Assembly: GCA_025617375.2 (NCBI GenBank)
Contig: JAMYGW020000003.1
Location: 2,108,001-2,172,000 of the forward strand
DNA from: Acarospora socialis
Lineage: Eukaryota > Ascomycota > Lecanoromycetes > Acarosporales > Acarosporaceae
DNA: 64,000 nucleotides
Reading direction: 5' to 3'
The notes beneath the pieces are model-generated. The model was not told the origin of the DNA. It did no database searches and worked only from the letters and a program-made list of their open reading frames with translations. How positions within the stretch are numbered: position 1 is the first letter of the stretch; each line of letters begins with the position of its first letter. The position numbers and the translations under genes are program-made. This document shows, in pieces, positions 12,784 to 23,283 of the stretch.

Positions 12784-13738
12784 CTAGCTCATCTCCCCTT
12801 TCGCAAAGAACAGGTGTCTCCAAGGGTTGCTCATTGGTGGAACATGGGAGGGTTGAGGATGGACCTGGTAGTCATTCACTGGACATTCGGCTTCTCTGAA
12901 CAGCCTCGTCATTTGCTGTCTGTTAAAACCTTGGTATGCCACAGGAAATTCCGAGGAGTATTGTGGGCTGACCACATCAGTGCCGTCATCCTGGTCTGGA
13001 TCGAGCGTCCAGTCGATGATGACGACCCTGCCGCCTGGTCTCAGCCTGCGGACCAAGCCACGAAGCATAGCCAGTGGGTCGGGGACATGGTGCAGCGCCA
13101 TGCACATAACAGCCAGGTCAAACTCTCGAAAGTCGTCGGTGTTGATTGCAGGGCCGCTGGGCTCCATCAGGTCACCTTGAATAGCCCGCATCTTCTCGGG
13201 CTTGAGGTCCAGCTGAGCAGCGTTCTCGTTATAAAGCGCCACCATCCCGGCCGACACATCGATGCCGCGAATTTCGCCAACGAAGGGGTGTAGTGCCTGT
13301 TTTAATTGTTAGAGGAGCATTCGCCCTGTCACTAGGTAGAGAGTCGGCCACTACTTTACCTCTGACACGAGTCCCCTCCCGCATGCATAGTCCAGGAGCC
13401 TCACGCCAGAGGTTTGTTCGCCATTCGCAACGGGTGCAAGGCCAAGCCATCCGAGCCGGCTTTGCAAGCCACTGCTTATCTGGAGCGAGAGGGAGCGGAT
13501 CCAATCCTTGTCAAAACCAGCTGCCGAGGCTGCCGAGCTAGTAATACCAGTTTCAGTGCCAGTGGTTAGAAAGGAACAACTTGAAAGGCTTGGAGGACGG
13601 GCCGTCCGACGTCCGGACCGCGATGGGTGGCTGACGGCCCGATGCGACTTACTCAAAGAACTTGCGATTCGCCTCGCCAAGGCTATTGTTGGCGGAGTTG
13701 GCAGGAGGGTGGGGGTGGTGTTGATGGTGTGCCTGCAT
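12784..13738 (-). CDS. SAM-dependent class I methyltransferase of the ETP cluster
   Basis: Three exons (13738-13653, 13537-13360, 13296-12784) give 259 codons, a whole number. The protein starts with a His/Pro-rich stretch, then ANRKFF, and shows the class I signature VRLLDYACGRG (motif I, SAM binding), IRGIDVSAGM (motif II, acidic loop), FDLAVMCMALHHVPDP (motif IV) and LRPGGRVVIIDWTLD (motif V). This is the methyltransferase 11/25 type, like GliN (N-methylation of dithiol gliotoxin) or GtmA/TmtA (bis-S-methylation). I cannot tell which of these it matches. It is divergent from the MFS gene, whose start is 337 bases away, across a tandem repeat. It looks intact. Confidence 0.8.
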
Positions 13739-13862
13739 GATTCGAGTGATTGATTGATAGTGTTCCTTTTTCCCATCCCAAGGAGTCGGGGAGGAATGAA
13801 TCGGCGACTCCAATCCTTTAATAGGTCCATCAATAGTAGTCCTTGAGTCTACAACACTTCTC

Positions 13863-13957
13863 GGAGACTTCCACAGTTTTCTTTGCGGAGACTTCCACAG
13901 TTTTCTTTGCGGAGACTTCCGCAGTTCTCTTTCGGGAGACTTCCACGGTCTCTTTGC
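13863..13957 (+). repeat. 24-bp tandem repeat, four copies
   Basis: Four adjacent copies of a unit close to GGAGACTTCCACAGTTTTCT plus TTGC, at 13863-13886, 13887-13910, 13911-13934 and 13935-13957. The first two are identical, the third and fourth differ at a few bases. It lies in the shared promoter between the methyltransferase (-) and the MFS gene (+). It may bind a regulator or be a plain minisatellite. Confidence 0.9.
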
Positions 13958-13989
13958 GGGGACATATTCGATCGTAACGGGCCGAACAC

Positions 13990-14000
13990 ACGGCCTCCGA
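13990..14000. promoter_or_regulatory. possible GliZ-type binding site
   Basis: ACGGCCTCCGA fits the reported GliZ consensus TCGG-N3-CCGA at seven of eight fixed bases and lies 75 bases before the MFS start codon. A site of this quality is expected by chance every few kilobases, so its position is the only support. Confidence 0.25.
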
Positions 14001-14074
14001 TCCGACCAATCAGCGCTCTTTATACCGCGTCAAAGGGCTACCTGACCATAGTAAATATTTACATATCTGCTCTC

Positions 14075-15973
14075 ATGGCTCTTTGGTTTTCCAGAGCTCG
14101 AAGCAAAATCAATCCGTCAGTCATGGCAGCATACGACAGCCCAAAGGCTGAGACTCCGACGACAAAGGAGATGGTCGGCTCCCAATCCGACAACACCTTG
14201 CCGGTGCCGTCAACGAAGGAGGAAGGCCTTCCCAAGCACGCAGATTCGACAGAGCCCCAAGAGGCAGCTGTTCATTTTGACACCTCAGACTATCCGACCG
14301 GTATTCCGCTTTTCCTAATCACCAGCGCCCTCGTGCTCGTGCTGTTTGCAAGCAACCTCGACACGACCATCATCACCACGGCCATTCCTCGCATCACGCA
14401 GGACTTCCAATCTATTGACCAGTAAGGTTTCTAAAACTTTTACATGGTTACTTTCGCCAAGTACTTTTTGCTAACAAGATGCGTACAGAGTCGGATGGTA
14501 TGGCAGTGCATTCTTCCTCACCGTGTCCTCATTTCAGGCGCTTTGGGGCAAAGCATATAAATACTTTCCGCTCAAGTGGACCTATTTGATCGCCGTTCTC
14601 GTGTTCGAGATCGGCAGCCTCGTCTGCGCCGTTGCGCGGAATAGCCCTACGCTGATCTTCGGCCGTGCTCTTCAGGGCGCTGGCGGGGCCGGTATGGGAT
14701 CTGGATCTTTCGTCATGGTCGCGTTCTCAGCACCGCCCAAGCATCAGCCAATCTACATGGGCACCATGGGTAGTACCTACGCCGTTGCGGCTTTTGCCGG
14801 TCCTCTCCTTGGCGGTGTTTTCACACAGAACTTAACCTGGCGATGGTGCTTCTGGATCAACTTGCCCATCGGTGCTGCGGCCGCCGCCATTCTTATCTTC
14901 CTTTTTAAGCCGCCCAAGGCATCAATGCCCGTTCCGGCGCCATTCAAGGAAAAAATCTTGCAGATGGATATCTCTGGCATGGTTCTCATCGTCGGCACCG
15001 TCCTGTGTTACCTCCTCGCTATGCAGTGGGGCGGCGCCAGCAAGCCGTGGAATCACCGTGACGTGATCGGCACGCTCGTCGGCTTCGTTGTCCTGACCAT
15101 TGCCTTCATCATCAACGAGTGGTACATGAACGAACGTGCGCTGCTCATGCCGCGCCTGCTCAAGAAGCGCCGTGTCTGGACAACCTGTGCCTTCACCTTT
15201 CTGGCTTCCGGCGCGTACTTTTCCCTGATCTATTATCTGCCAATCTACTTTCAGGTAGTCAAAGACACGGTGAGCATCCAGTCTCGAGACCATCAAGCGA
15301 CATATCAACCAGCACTCGCTAATGTCTGCACTTTTAGAGTGCCACTGAATCCGGCATCCGAAATCTGCCCATTATTGCAGGCGCCGGCATCCTGAGCATC
15401 ACTTGCGGGTTTTTCCTGAGCTTCTTCGGCTATTGGGTGCCTCTGCTGGTACTGGGCGCACTCATCGCGACAGGCGGGTGCGCCATGATCTATACATTCC
15501 AGATCGACACAGGCAGCCCGATGTGGATTGGGGCTCAGGCCATGGCCGGCATCGGTTTTGGCATGGTGTTCCAGCTGCCGATCATCGCCAACCAGGCCAT
15601 TGTACAGCCGCAGGACATCTCTAGCGTGGCGGCCATCACCTTCTTCTTCCAGATCATGGGAGCAGCGATTTTCGTGTCCGCTGGACAAGCAGCCTTCGCC
15701 AACCGACTGCTGGCAGGCGTCACCGCCGAAAGACTAGGTGCTGATCCACACTTATTGCTCACAATCGGCGCCGACGCCCTTCGCAACCACTACAGCGACG
15801 ACCGACTGCGCTATGTCATTGACGCGTATATGAAGGGGCTGAAGGCCACCTTTGCGCTGTGCATCGCATTGGCGGCAGCGTCTGTCTTCTTTGCAGTGCT
15901 GCCGAGGTGGGAGAAGGTGCGGGAGGACAAGGGCAACACGGATGCCAAACCTGGCGACGCAATCCCCGCGTAA
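14075..15973 (+). CDS. gliA: MFS drug/toxin efflux pump (DHA2/14-TMS), GliA-like
   Basis: Introns at 14422-14488 and 15270-15337 leave 588 codons. After a cytosolic N-terminal stretch of about 80 residues come 14 expected membrane segments. Visible signatures: LDTTIITTAIPRI (motif D1 of the 14-TMS family), GWYGSAFFLT, GRALQGAGGAGMGSG (motif C), WRWCFWINLPIGA and the loop before the sixth segment. GliA and SirA belong to this group and export ETP toxins, protecting the producer. The start at 14075 gives MALWFSRAR; a second ATG at 14124 (MAAYDSPKAE) is equally good because the extra 16 residues show no domain. It ends with a soluble tail. The frame is intact, in contrast to the P450 nearby. Confidence 0.88.
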
Positions 15974-16206
15974 AGTTGGGGGCGGGATAGATATAGTCGT
16001 GACGATCACCGTAAAGATACGGGGATGGTTAAGGCTTCGGGGGTGGGCGCGTTCGCTTGGCTTGGCTTGGCTCACGCACCACGGCCCGGCACGGCGTGGT
16101 TTGATGACCGTTATCAGTTGGCTGCAGAATACTAGTACGAGGTGCCGCGGCCCACTGGCCGTTAGTGTTCTGAGGTGGTGCCTTTTAGCTTTATAGAGGA
16201 TGTTCA

Positions 16207-16363
16207 TACAGGGTCATGACACTGCGGGTTGAAAGTTGCATATGCCGAAATAACTAATATAATCCCTGAATTGTGATAATCCCATACAAATCGTGTCTGT
16301 GTCATCCATGGAGTTAGCGGATCTTCATATGCAACTTTCAACCCGCAGTGTCATGACCCTGTA
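16207..16363. mobile_element. MITE with 36-bp perfect terminal inverted repeats and TA target duplication
   Basis: The arm CAGGGTCATGACACTGCGGG continuing to GCATATG (16209-16244) returns as an exact reverse complement at 16326-16361, and both ends are flanked by TA. The whole is 153 bases plus TA on each side with an internal A+T-rich part of about 81 bases and no coding capacity. Size, perfect inverted ends and TA duplication fit a non-autonomous element mobilised by a Tc1/mariner-type transposase. The arms are still identical, which argues for recent insertion. Confidence 0.85.
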
Positions 16364-16869
16364 CCCTTTGCCTGCGGCACTACGCGATTGGCGATGTTGG
16401 CAGACAGACAGCTTGATTGGCTGAATTACCCTATAAACCGCCTACACTCTCGAGTGAGCGGAGAGCATACCTACGAAGCGGCTCATAACCAAGGCACTAG
16501 TGCTGACCGACGCTACCAGGGTTTGTTTCATAGGGCTAATTCGATGGTTTTCCATGTGCAGGCTGATCACCCGCAGCGTCCTGATCCTATACTAGGTACT
16601 CCATGTGGGCCCATGCTCTGCACCCTGTGGACAGCATCCTGTCACATACTCCCACGTGTCAGCCTTGTAGTGCTTCCACGTGCCTGAAAAGGCGTTGACG
16701 GTGTGTGGCCGTCGTGGGACTTGTACGAAGGACTACTCGTGGCCTGAACAATAGGAGGACATGTTGTAGCATACTGTTTGATGTTGACTCAGATTTTGAT
16801 CGGCCTCACTGCCGCCATGTGAAAAATACAACTTTACAGCTGATTACTTTCTTTCATGTATTATATCTA

Positions 16870-17010
16870 CTCAGCGACATTTCATGTAGATTCGAATAGA
16901 AAGAAGAAATTTGGTTAACTGAAAATCAACTTATATGATTGCACACAAAAGAGTAAAAAGGACTAGTCTTAGTCAGCAGTTAGCGCTGCGGCATTAATAC
17001 TGTGTAGTGG
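16870..17010 (+). repeat. diverged direct repeat, copy A
   Basis: Shares with copy B (17960-18110) the blocks GAAGAAA..T, GTTAACTGAAAATCA, CTTAGTCAGC, GTTAG and GGCATTA..AGTGGGC in the same order. The blocks are well above chance, with divergent bases between them. The pair brackets about 1 kb of A+T-rich DNA without an open frame. The ends of an old element are possible; I cannot assign a family. Confidence 0.55.
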
Positions 17011-17292
17011 GCTGATCAAACAGCACAGACCAAAGCAGGGTTTCTAACCAATAGTATTCGTCTCTGAAGAGCATCTATTGCGTATCTTTCTTAGCGCTGT
17101 TCCACCCGTACTGTCACCCAACTGTATATTATCAAGGGGTAATTGTCACAATAAGTACCTGAGTATCTAAATGTGGGTGACTGCGAGGTGTTTTGGTGGT
17201 TAAGGAACAGTGAACCTTTGAAAGTCATCAGAGAAATGACTATTTGAGTCTTTTATTCGTGGCGTAGACCAGCGAAGTCTTTTATGCAGTCT

Positions 17293-17395
17293 TATTATTG
17301 CTTACGCAAGGAGGAGGGGGCTGCTTATTGCTTACCTTACTCCGTACACGAGTAGAAGATTGCTTATTGCTTACGCAAGAAGGAGGGGGTTGCTT
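17293..17395 (+). repeat. short repeat pair GCTTATTGCTTACGCAA...GGAGGGGG
   Basis: The unit (T)TATTGCTTACGCAAG followed by AGGAGGGGG and TGCTT occurs at about 17293-17325 and again at 17362-17395, with a partial third unit (TGCTTATTGCTTACC) between them. It lies inside the A+T-rich interval bracketed by the larger direct repeats. Confidence 0.7.
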
Positions 17396-17959
17396 CTCTA
17401 AGAGCTCGTGGCAGAGCAATACGGAGCCGTAAGCAACACTCAAACAGCAAAAGAAATCTACAATACACAGAGAAGCAGCTTTGTTCAGTACAAGTGTTAT
17501 ATATTGCTCTTGAGTCTCACTGATTATATCGGCAAGATTTTGACACTGTTTGTGCACTGTTTATCATACTAACTTACGAAGAAACAGGAGGTGAACATTG
17601 CATCAATGAGAAATGATGAGTTGTGATCAGACAAGAACACAAAGCGTAGTACAAGTATAGAGTCTCTGTTTTTCGACATCTGAACCTCACATTTGCTCAA
17701 TGCTTTTTACACTGGTCCTCAGGCATGTATTGAGATTTTGACAAAAAGAAATCTGGAAGAAAAATTTCAAAAGGGTGGTCAAGAAAGTGAGATATGTCTA
17801 CCGTACAAAGGTTCACATGCATTAGCGGCGGTCAACCCGTTTTACCTTGATCAGGCCCACGCGCTAAATCCGACTAAGGGATCCCAGAACACCATCAATT
17901 GTAAGTTATATTGTTTGAGGCAACACAGCTCTTGCGCTTTCATAGTATTGATTCTACTT

Positions 17960-18110
17960 CTTTGAAAGGTATGTACTAGTTCTAGATTTTCTATTTCTGA
18001 TAGAGTTGAAGAAAATTCTGTTAACTGAAAATCATGCTGTATGTTCATAATGAAAGGTCCAGATATCTTGAGATCTTAGTCAGCTGTTAGTGCGTGGGGC
18101 ATTACTAGTG
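17960..18110 (+). repeat. diverged direct repeat, copy B
   Basis: Second copy of the repeat described at 16870-17010; same order of blocks, ending in GGGGCATTACTAGTGGGCCA. See copy A for interpretation. Confidence 0.55.
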
Positions 18111-18545
18111 GGCCACGCCTCCGTACCTAGGTTGCATCTCGGACTTGTAAGATACATTAGATTTGCTGACCACCTTATTGATCTTATGCACATGGTCATC
18201 ACCATATTGGAACGTTACCTATCATTTACTCCGCACCTGCATCTCCGGAGTAGGCTTAGGTAGGTTCAATTCAGATGTGGCGGAGTCATAAATCAAGTCA
18301 AGTGACACCTTGCTGCTGTAACAATCCCCCCCAAAAACGGGTTGAAAACAGTACCCAGATGAAAAGGTGGATCTTCTTGGCAGGGGAAGCTCCAACTTTG
18401 ACTGCCCCTTTCCTGGCCCTTAAATTCCACCCGGTAAGGGTGTCAATGAGGGCTCCTGTCGTGGACGGACAGAGCCGGTCAGATCCTGCATGTTCTGCAT
18501 ACTGTAAGGTATGTTCCGCAAGCCTTGCTCAGCTCAGCTGAATGC

Positions 18546-18649
18546 AGCTGATGGGGTCTACTAGTGCTAAGCGATATTGGATTGCCACACTTTTAGTGTC
18601 ACCGTCTCCGTTTGCGAACCTCAAATCATATCAATAGACCCCATCAGCT
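18546..18649. repeat. 15-bp perfect inverted repeat with 74-base loop
   Basis: AGCTGATGGGGTCTA at 18546-18560 returns as TAGACCCCATCAGCT at 18635-18649. It may be a small MITE or a hairpin; no clear target duplication is visible. It lies about 375 bases before the start of the regulator gene. Confidence 0.7.
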
Positions 18650-19023
18650 TTCAGAATAATCATTAGTAGACCCTGCGCCACTTACACCCCACCAGAGCTC
18701 GGCACCAGAATGATTCGCTCTCCTTGGCATTACAAGGGCTGCGTATTGGCAGGGGCAGTCATGGACCCAACAAAGCCACGTGAAGTCTCCGCTTTCTGCT
18801 GCTGATACCTCACTGCAACCGGAGACTTTGATCTGTGTGCCATATTCCTTATGCTTGCTCACACACCGATTCCCAGTCAGCGACCAACACAGTCAGAGAA
18901 TTGCTCCACAGGTCTATAAGGGTTCCGCAGCCTTCTTGAAACAATCTAGGTAGGGCCTCGTACATGGCTACAACATAGACCTGGCTGTCTTTCAGCATCG
19001 GAGTTGGCTTTTTGCTCTCTCTA

Positions 19024-20699
19024 ATGTCTACTATTTCCGCGTTGGATGCCCGTTTGGGGTACGCGTCCTTGGTGCTGTGTAAATCGCAAATTGTCCTTGC
19101 TATTGTGTGTACTGACCTGTCTCGTGCCATAGTTCCGTCCCTACCACGAACAGTGGGTTCCAAGGACGGCCGTTGAAGATAAGACATGCCTGCACGCAAT
19201 GCCATGCTATCAAGGTTAGTTGCTCTGCGTTGCCCTGACCATTGATTATTCAGTTTCCATCATCCCCCTCGGCCCGTCCTGTCCAGCTGTTGCTGTAACA
19301 GTTAGAGTGGTATTCATATTGGGTACCGATTTTTGTATCTGGAATGCGCTTTCATGCACATGGACCTGATCAGAGCATTATCTAGATCCGATGCACCGGT
19401 GAGAAGACTGGTTGCGCGAGATGTCACAACCTGCAATTGGCCTGCGAATACACAGTCTCAATGGTCGGCCGAATGTCCACCAAAAGAAATCATCGCCGGA
19501 ATAAGACCAAATCTGTCAATGTCTCTTCAGCCCAGTCCCAAGCGTCATCAGTATCGTCAGAGACCACCACCAATCCTCTCCCTGCCACACCAGACAATTC
19601 ACAACCGTTACTTGGGCCCGATCTGAACATGTGTTCGAGCTCTGATGACTTCGGGACGGATTACTATAGCGAAGTCTTTGATGCGACTATGCTTCCCGCT
19701 ACTATTGAACATGAGGACCCGTCGAAGGCCGTTTCCTTGGCAGATGACTCTCTCGGCATGTTCACTATAGCATCGGATTCCAACTTTCCAAGTCTGATGG
19801 CTCAGGACCAAGGTCCCCTTGACGACCCGTACCCCACATTCCCCGGTGCCGGCGGGATGTCATCTCAAGCCGCTAGCAGCGCTTCACTCGGAGCAGTAAC
19901 CCTGGCGCCCCCGAAGAACTCGCCACTGTCCGTCCAGTCTCTCGAGCCGTCGTTGCAATACATCCAAAACGATAGCGAATCTCTGCTCCGGTATCCCTAC
20001 CTCTTACCGATCATCAACATCATCCTCACAACCGAGGCTCACCTCCAGAGGGCCAGCATCCCCATTGATGAGGCCATGCGCACCAACAAGGCCTGCATGT
20101 CCCAGATCTCTCGCACCATGGAGAACGCAGAGTTCATCAAATGCAACAGCTGCTCCCTGCTCATCGCTACGGCCATGCAGATGGTCATCATGCTGTACGA
20201 AAAAGCCCTCTTCGCATCCGACCAAGCCAACTCATGTTCTGCCAAAGACGACGGCGACCCCAGCAACGGCATGATGCTGACCGGCTCACCGCACTCGGCC
20301 ATGTCCAGCACGCTCAACACCACCAGCACAAGCGGCACATCGACCAACGACCAGCAGCACGCCGTCTCGAGCTTCTCGGCCCGACCGAGCTGCACCGGCA
20401 CGCCAAGCCTCCAGTTTGGCGTCTTCCAGCTCGAGCCCGACGAGCAGATCTGGCTCCGCAACCAGATCATCCGCAAGGAGCTGCAGAGGTGCATCCAGAC
20501 ACTGCGGGCGTGCCACACGGAGAAGCAGCCGAGCAAGCTGCAGGGCGCGACGGACGCGTCACCACCACCAGGTCTTCTGGCCTGCGACAAGGTGCGCAAG
20601 ACTTGGCTCTTGGAGATGGAGAGGCGCGCGAATGCGTTGATTGCATCTTTGCCCGTCGGTCAGGCTTGTGGTCCCGACGCAGATGTAGATAAAGACTGA
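19024..20699 (+). CDS. gliZ: Zn2Cys6 transcription factor, GliZ/SirZ-like
   Basis: Exons 19024-19058, 19133-19214 and 19386-20699 give 477 codons in frame. The first ATG that splices cleanly into the zinc cluster is at 19024. The binuclear cluster is ACTQCHAIK (end of exon 2) continuing as IRCTGEKTGCARC and HNLQLACEY (start of exon 3), spacing C-x2-C-x6-C-x6-C-x2-C-x6-C, followed by a basic linker (STKRNHRRNK). Then a Ser/Thr-rich region, and a helical part (~residues 240-300, YPYLLPIINIILTTEAHLQ and EFIKCNSCSLLIATAMQM) resembling the C-terminal regulatory domain of GliZ/AflR-type proteins, ending in a helix with IWLRNQIIRKELQRCIQTLR. As the only regulator seen near the ETP genes it is the likely pathway-specific activator. 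It looks intact. Confidence 0.82.
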
Positions 20700-21758
20700 G
20701 CGTGTAGGTGAGAGAGAGGTAGAAAGAGGTCAATAAAGATGCTGCTTGGTTAATTGATGGACGCTTTCTGGTTATCGATGAATTTTTGGCGCCAAGTCCG
20801 GAGTACTCTGTTCAGCGACATTGTTCCTCGGGTGTGGGCTCCCAGAGCGAGCACGCCTCCGAATCACCGAGTTGGAAGAATTCTGATGATGCGAAGCACA
20901 TTACTATCTTTGGCAAGGCGCTCGATGAATAGATGATGGCATGGATGGAGTCTTATTGACTACAAGGCTAATCTCTGCGGGACCGTTCCGAAAGACTACT
21001 TACTCAAGAAGTCAGTTTGGCTACTATAAATTTAAGTGCAGTGACGATCTACTCATCTTGACAATGAAAGAGTCATCATAATAGTTTCCTGAGAAATCAG
21101 AGATCGGATAGCACATTACTTTATCTGAAGAGATGCAATCACTCGGAATAGTAAACACCCTTGTTCACACAACTTCCACCTGCATCATGTGACAACAGAG
21201 CGGCACTCACCAGAAGTCTGATCAGGGGTGAGGCCCGTGCAGGTTTCTGTCATCTTGACCAAGGCTTTGTTCACCAGCACAGGGCTATGTTTGAGTTCGA
21301 CGCATATGATGACAACAAGCCCCTGAAAAGGGAGTTGCCGTTCCCTTTGAGCAGCAGTCACAACGTCCTGGATTTCTCTAGATTCTCTTTTCTCACACCC
21401 ACCACCTGCGTTGACCTGAACAATGTTGCCATATTCTAACTCGTACTCTCCCCCGCTTACATCCAGTGCTATCCGAAAATGCGTGCCACAACCGATGGGG
21501 TTTCTTCCCAGGTCACGGAAAATATCCGAGAGGTCAGCCCACGTGGCTCAACCACTCACACATGTAATTCGAGGCTGCAAATTCGGGATCGAGTACAGTT
21601 TCGCTTAGTCAATCTTACCCCATAATGTTGTAAGTTTGCGCTTAGGAGAAGGCCTGTTAGAAGGCCTCAGATGTCACTTATTGTTCATCCGAACGCGACG
21701 AAATGCATGTATCTGTAATGAAGACATATGTTTGTTAGGATCGAGTCATATGTTCCCT
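20700..21758. other. intergenic region with a decayed duplicate
   Basis: About 1 kb between the regulator (+) and the decayed membrane-protein gene (-). No supported gene. The part from about 21160 to 21435 is a degenerate copy of the DNA around the 3' end of the lipid-kinase gene (see separate entry). Confidence 0.5.
21160..21435 (-). pseudogene. degenerate copy of the 3' end of the lipid-kinase gene
   Basis: Stretches such as GCGGCACTCA, GGGGTGAGGCC, AAGGCT, GGCTATGTTT, GTTGCC, AGTCACAACGTCC and TTGACCT..ACAATG run in the same order as at 23680-23920, which covers the C-terminal coding end (VNKGGWVEVRR region) and 3' flank of the kinase gene. Many substitutions and small length differences separate the two, so it is an old partial duplication with no coding capacity. 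Confidence 0.65.
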
Positions 21759-23283
21759 TCATCTGGAAGTGTGTCCACCGCCCGTGCCGTCCGTTCTTGT
21801 CATGTATACGCTCGAAACGAAGATCGCCAAATGGACGCCAGCGATACCGACGGAGCAAGGGTATGGCGTAGTACCACTGCACCGTCAAGCGACTGCCGAG
21901 ATGAGGCACCAAGCCGTCGACTAGGATTGGAGGATTGGTGTACGCCATCGTAGCCAGGGATCCGATTGCGAACTCGGACATATTGGCGCACACTTCGTCG
22001 GCGCGGAGGGAATGGATATCGTACGTAGAGCTAAAGGTAAGGTCAGTGACTTGTCACTCACTCCGGGTCCAAATCAGTGGGTGAAGTCGGGCCTCACCCG
22101 GAAGCATAGAGTTAGTATTGCGTCCAGATTGTCTCATTCTCCGGCTTCCCCTCAGGACGACCTTGCAAAGCAATCGAAGCAGCGGCAAGGCGAGCCATAT
22201 CGTTGGAGACCGTCTGAGTGTCGTTGGTTGTATTGCTGACGGTGTTGACGGTGACGGGACACTCGTAAAAGGTAGAGTCCTCGCCGTGACTGGTGGACTT
22301 GTGAGCCCACATCTTGATACACCTATCGCCACAGGCATATTTGCCAGCCTCTTGGGGGGTCTTGACGCCCCGATAGATGTAGGTAGTGCCATCGAAGGCT
22401 TGGCTTTGCGCAGGAATCGTGATGTTGTCCTGGAAGGTACCGTTGGCGTACGTGTAAAGCAAGTCGCCATTCTATGTTTGTTGAGGATTACCGACCATTG
22501 AGTAGGTGAGACATTTGCCCGAAGACGCAGTGATGATCTAGGTTGCTAGTCAGCGAAGATCTGAACATGAGGGGAAGATTGCATCAAACAGGATAGCAAT
22601 GAAATAGCAAGCCTCGCACACTTGCGACGCAGCTATCAAACATCGAAAGTTCACATTTGCGCAACACAAAGAGCAACGTAGTCACACAAATGAATCAATC
22701 GATGGATCTCACAAACGACTTACCCACGCGATGCAGACGAGTAGTATCCTCCATTTCCTGCGAGAATGTCATCCAAGCACACAAACATTGGTCATGTTTT
22801 CAATCTCTTCAATCAGTTCCTTTTCCCGATCAGTGAGATCAGGCCGGGCTAGTATCAACCCTCGAGAAGCTTTGGCAAACGACTTGAATACTTCCTGTGG
22901 TGGCGAACGGATTTGTGAGTTTGCAGGCATGCCGTTTGAGGGCATGAGCATGATAACTGACAAAGAAATTAAGCCCCAAACCTAGAATCAAGCCTGTGAT
23001 GATAGTATTGAACGCATTCTTCTGTCCAGACGACAAGCTGCCCTTCAGTACATAGAGTTTAATCGTCACCATGCAGAGAACGCAGAGAATAAGCGTGAGA
23101 AGCCACCAGAAACCTTGCAAGATAGGATGTGTACGAGTCCGGTGAAAATCGTGACGGAGCTCGACGTCGAGCTTCCGTGAGTGCTCATGGCGGGATGAAG
23201 TATCTTGGTCCTCTAGAAGGTGGTCTGAGTTCAAGCTGCTGCTTTGCGCTCTTGTTGTACTACCCATTTCATGCTCCTCCGCC
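21759..23283 (-). pseudogene. fungal multi-pass membrane protein of unknown function, probably decayed
   Basis: Start at 23283 (MAEEHEMGSTTRAQ). Readable parts: a first membrane segment (FWWLLTLILCVLCMVTIKLY), a second (FNTIITGLILGLGLNFF), the cytosolic EVFKSFAKASRGLIL motif, a third segment (KWRILLVCIAW), an N-glycosylation-rich outer loop (NGTFQDN, NTTNDTQT, NETIW) and the block FAIGSLATMAYTNPPILVDG before a last membrane segment (GIAGVHLAIFVSSVY). This order matches a large fungal family without known function. Joining is imperfect: the second-to-third segment step near 22745-22780 has no good intron, and the last membrane segment is in a shifted frame near 21855-21875. Decay or sequencing error could explain this. 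Confidence 0.55.

Larger units (their letters stand above)
15974..19023. other. repeat-rich intergenic region
   Basis: Three kilobases without a supported gene, between the MFS gene and the regulator. It holds a MITE (16207-16363), a pair of diverged direct repeats (16870-17010 and 17960-18110), a small duplicated motif (17293-17395) and a 15-bp inverted repeat (18546-18649). The part from 16.8 to 18.1 kb is A+T-rich. The last few hundred bases presumably hold the regulator's promoter. Confidence 0.6.

Noticed and set aside
18849-19205. 118-codon minus-strand frame as a gene
   Set aside because: No family similarity, and it overlaps the first two exons of the regulator on the other strand.
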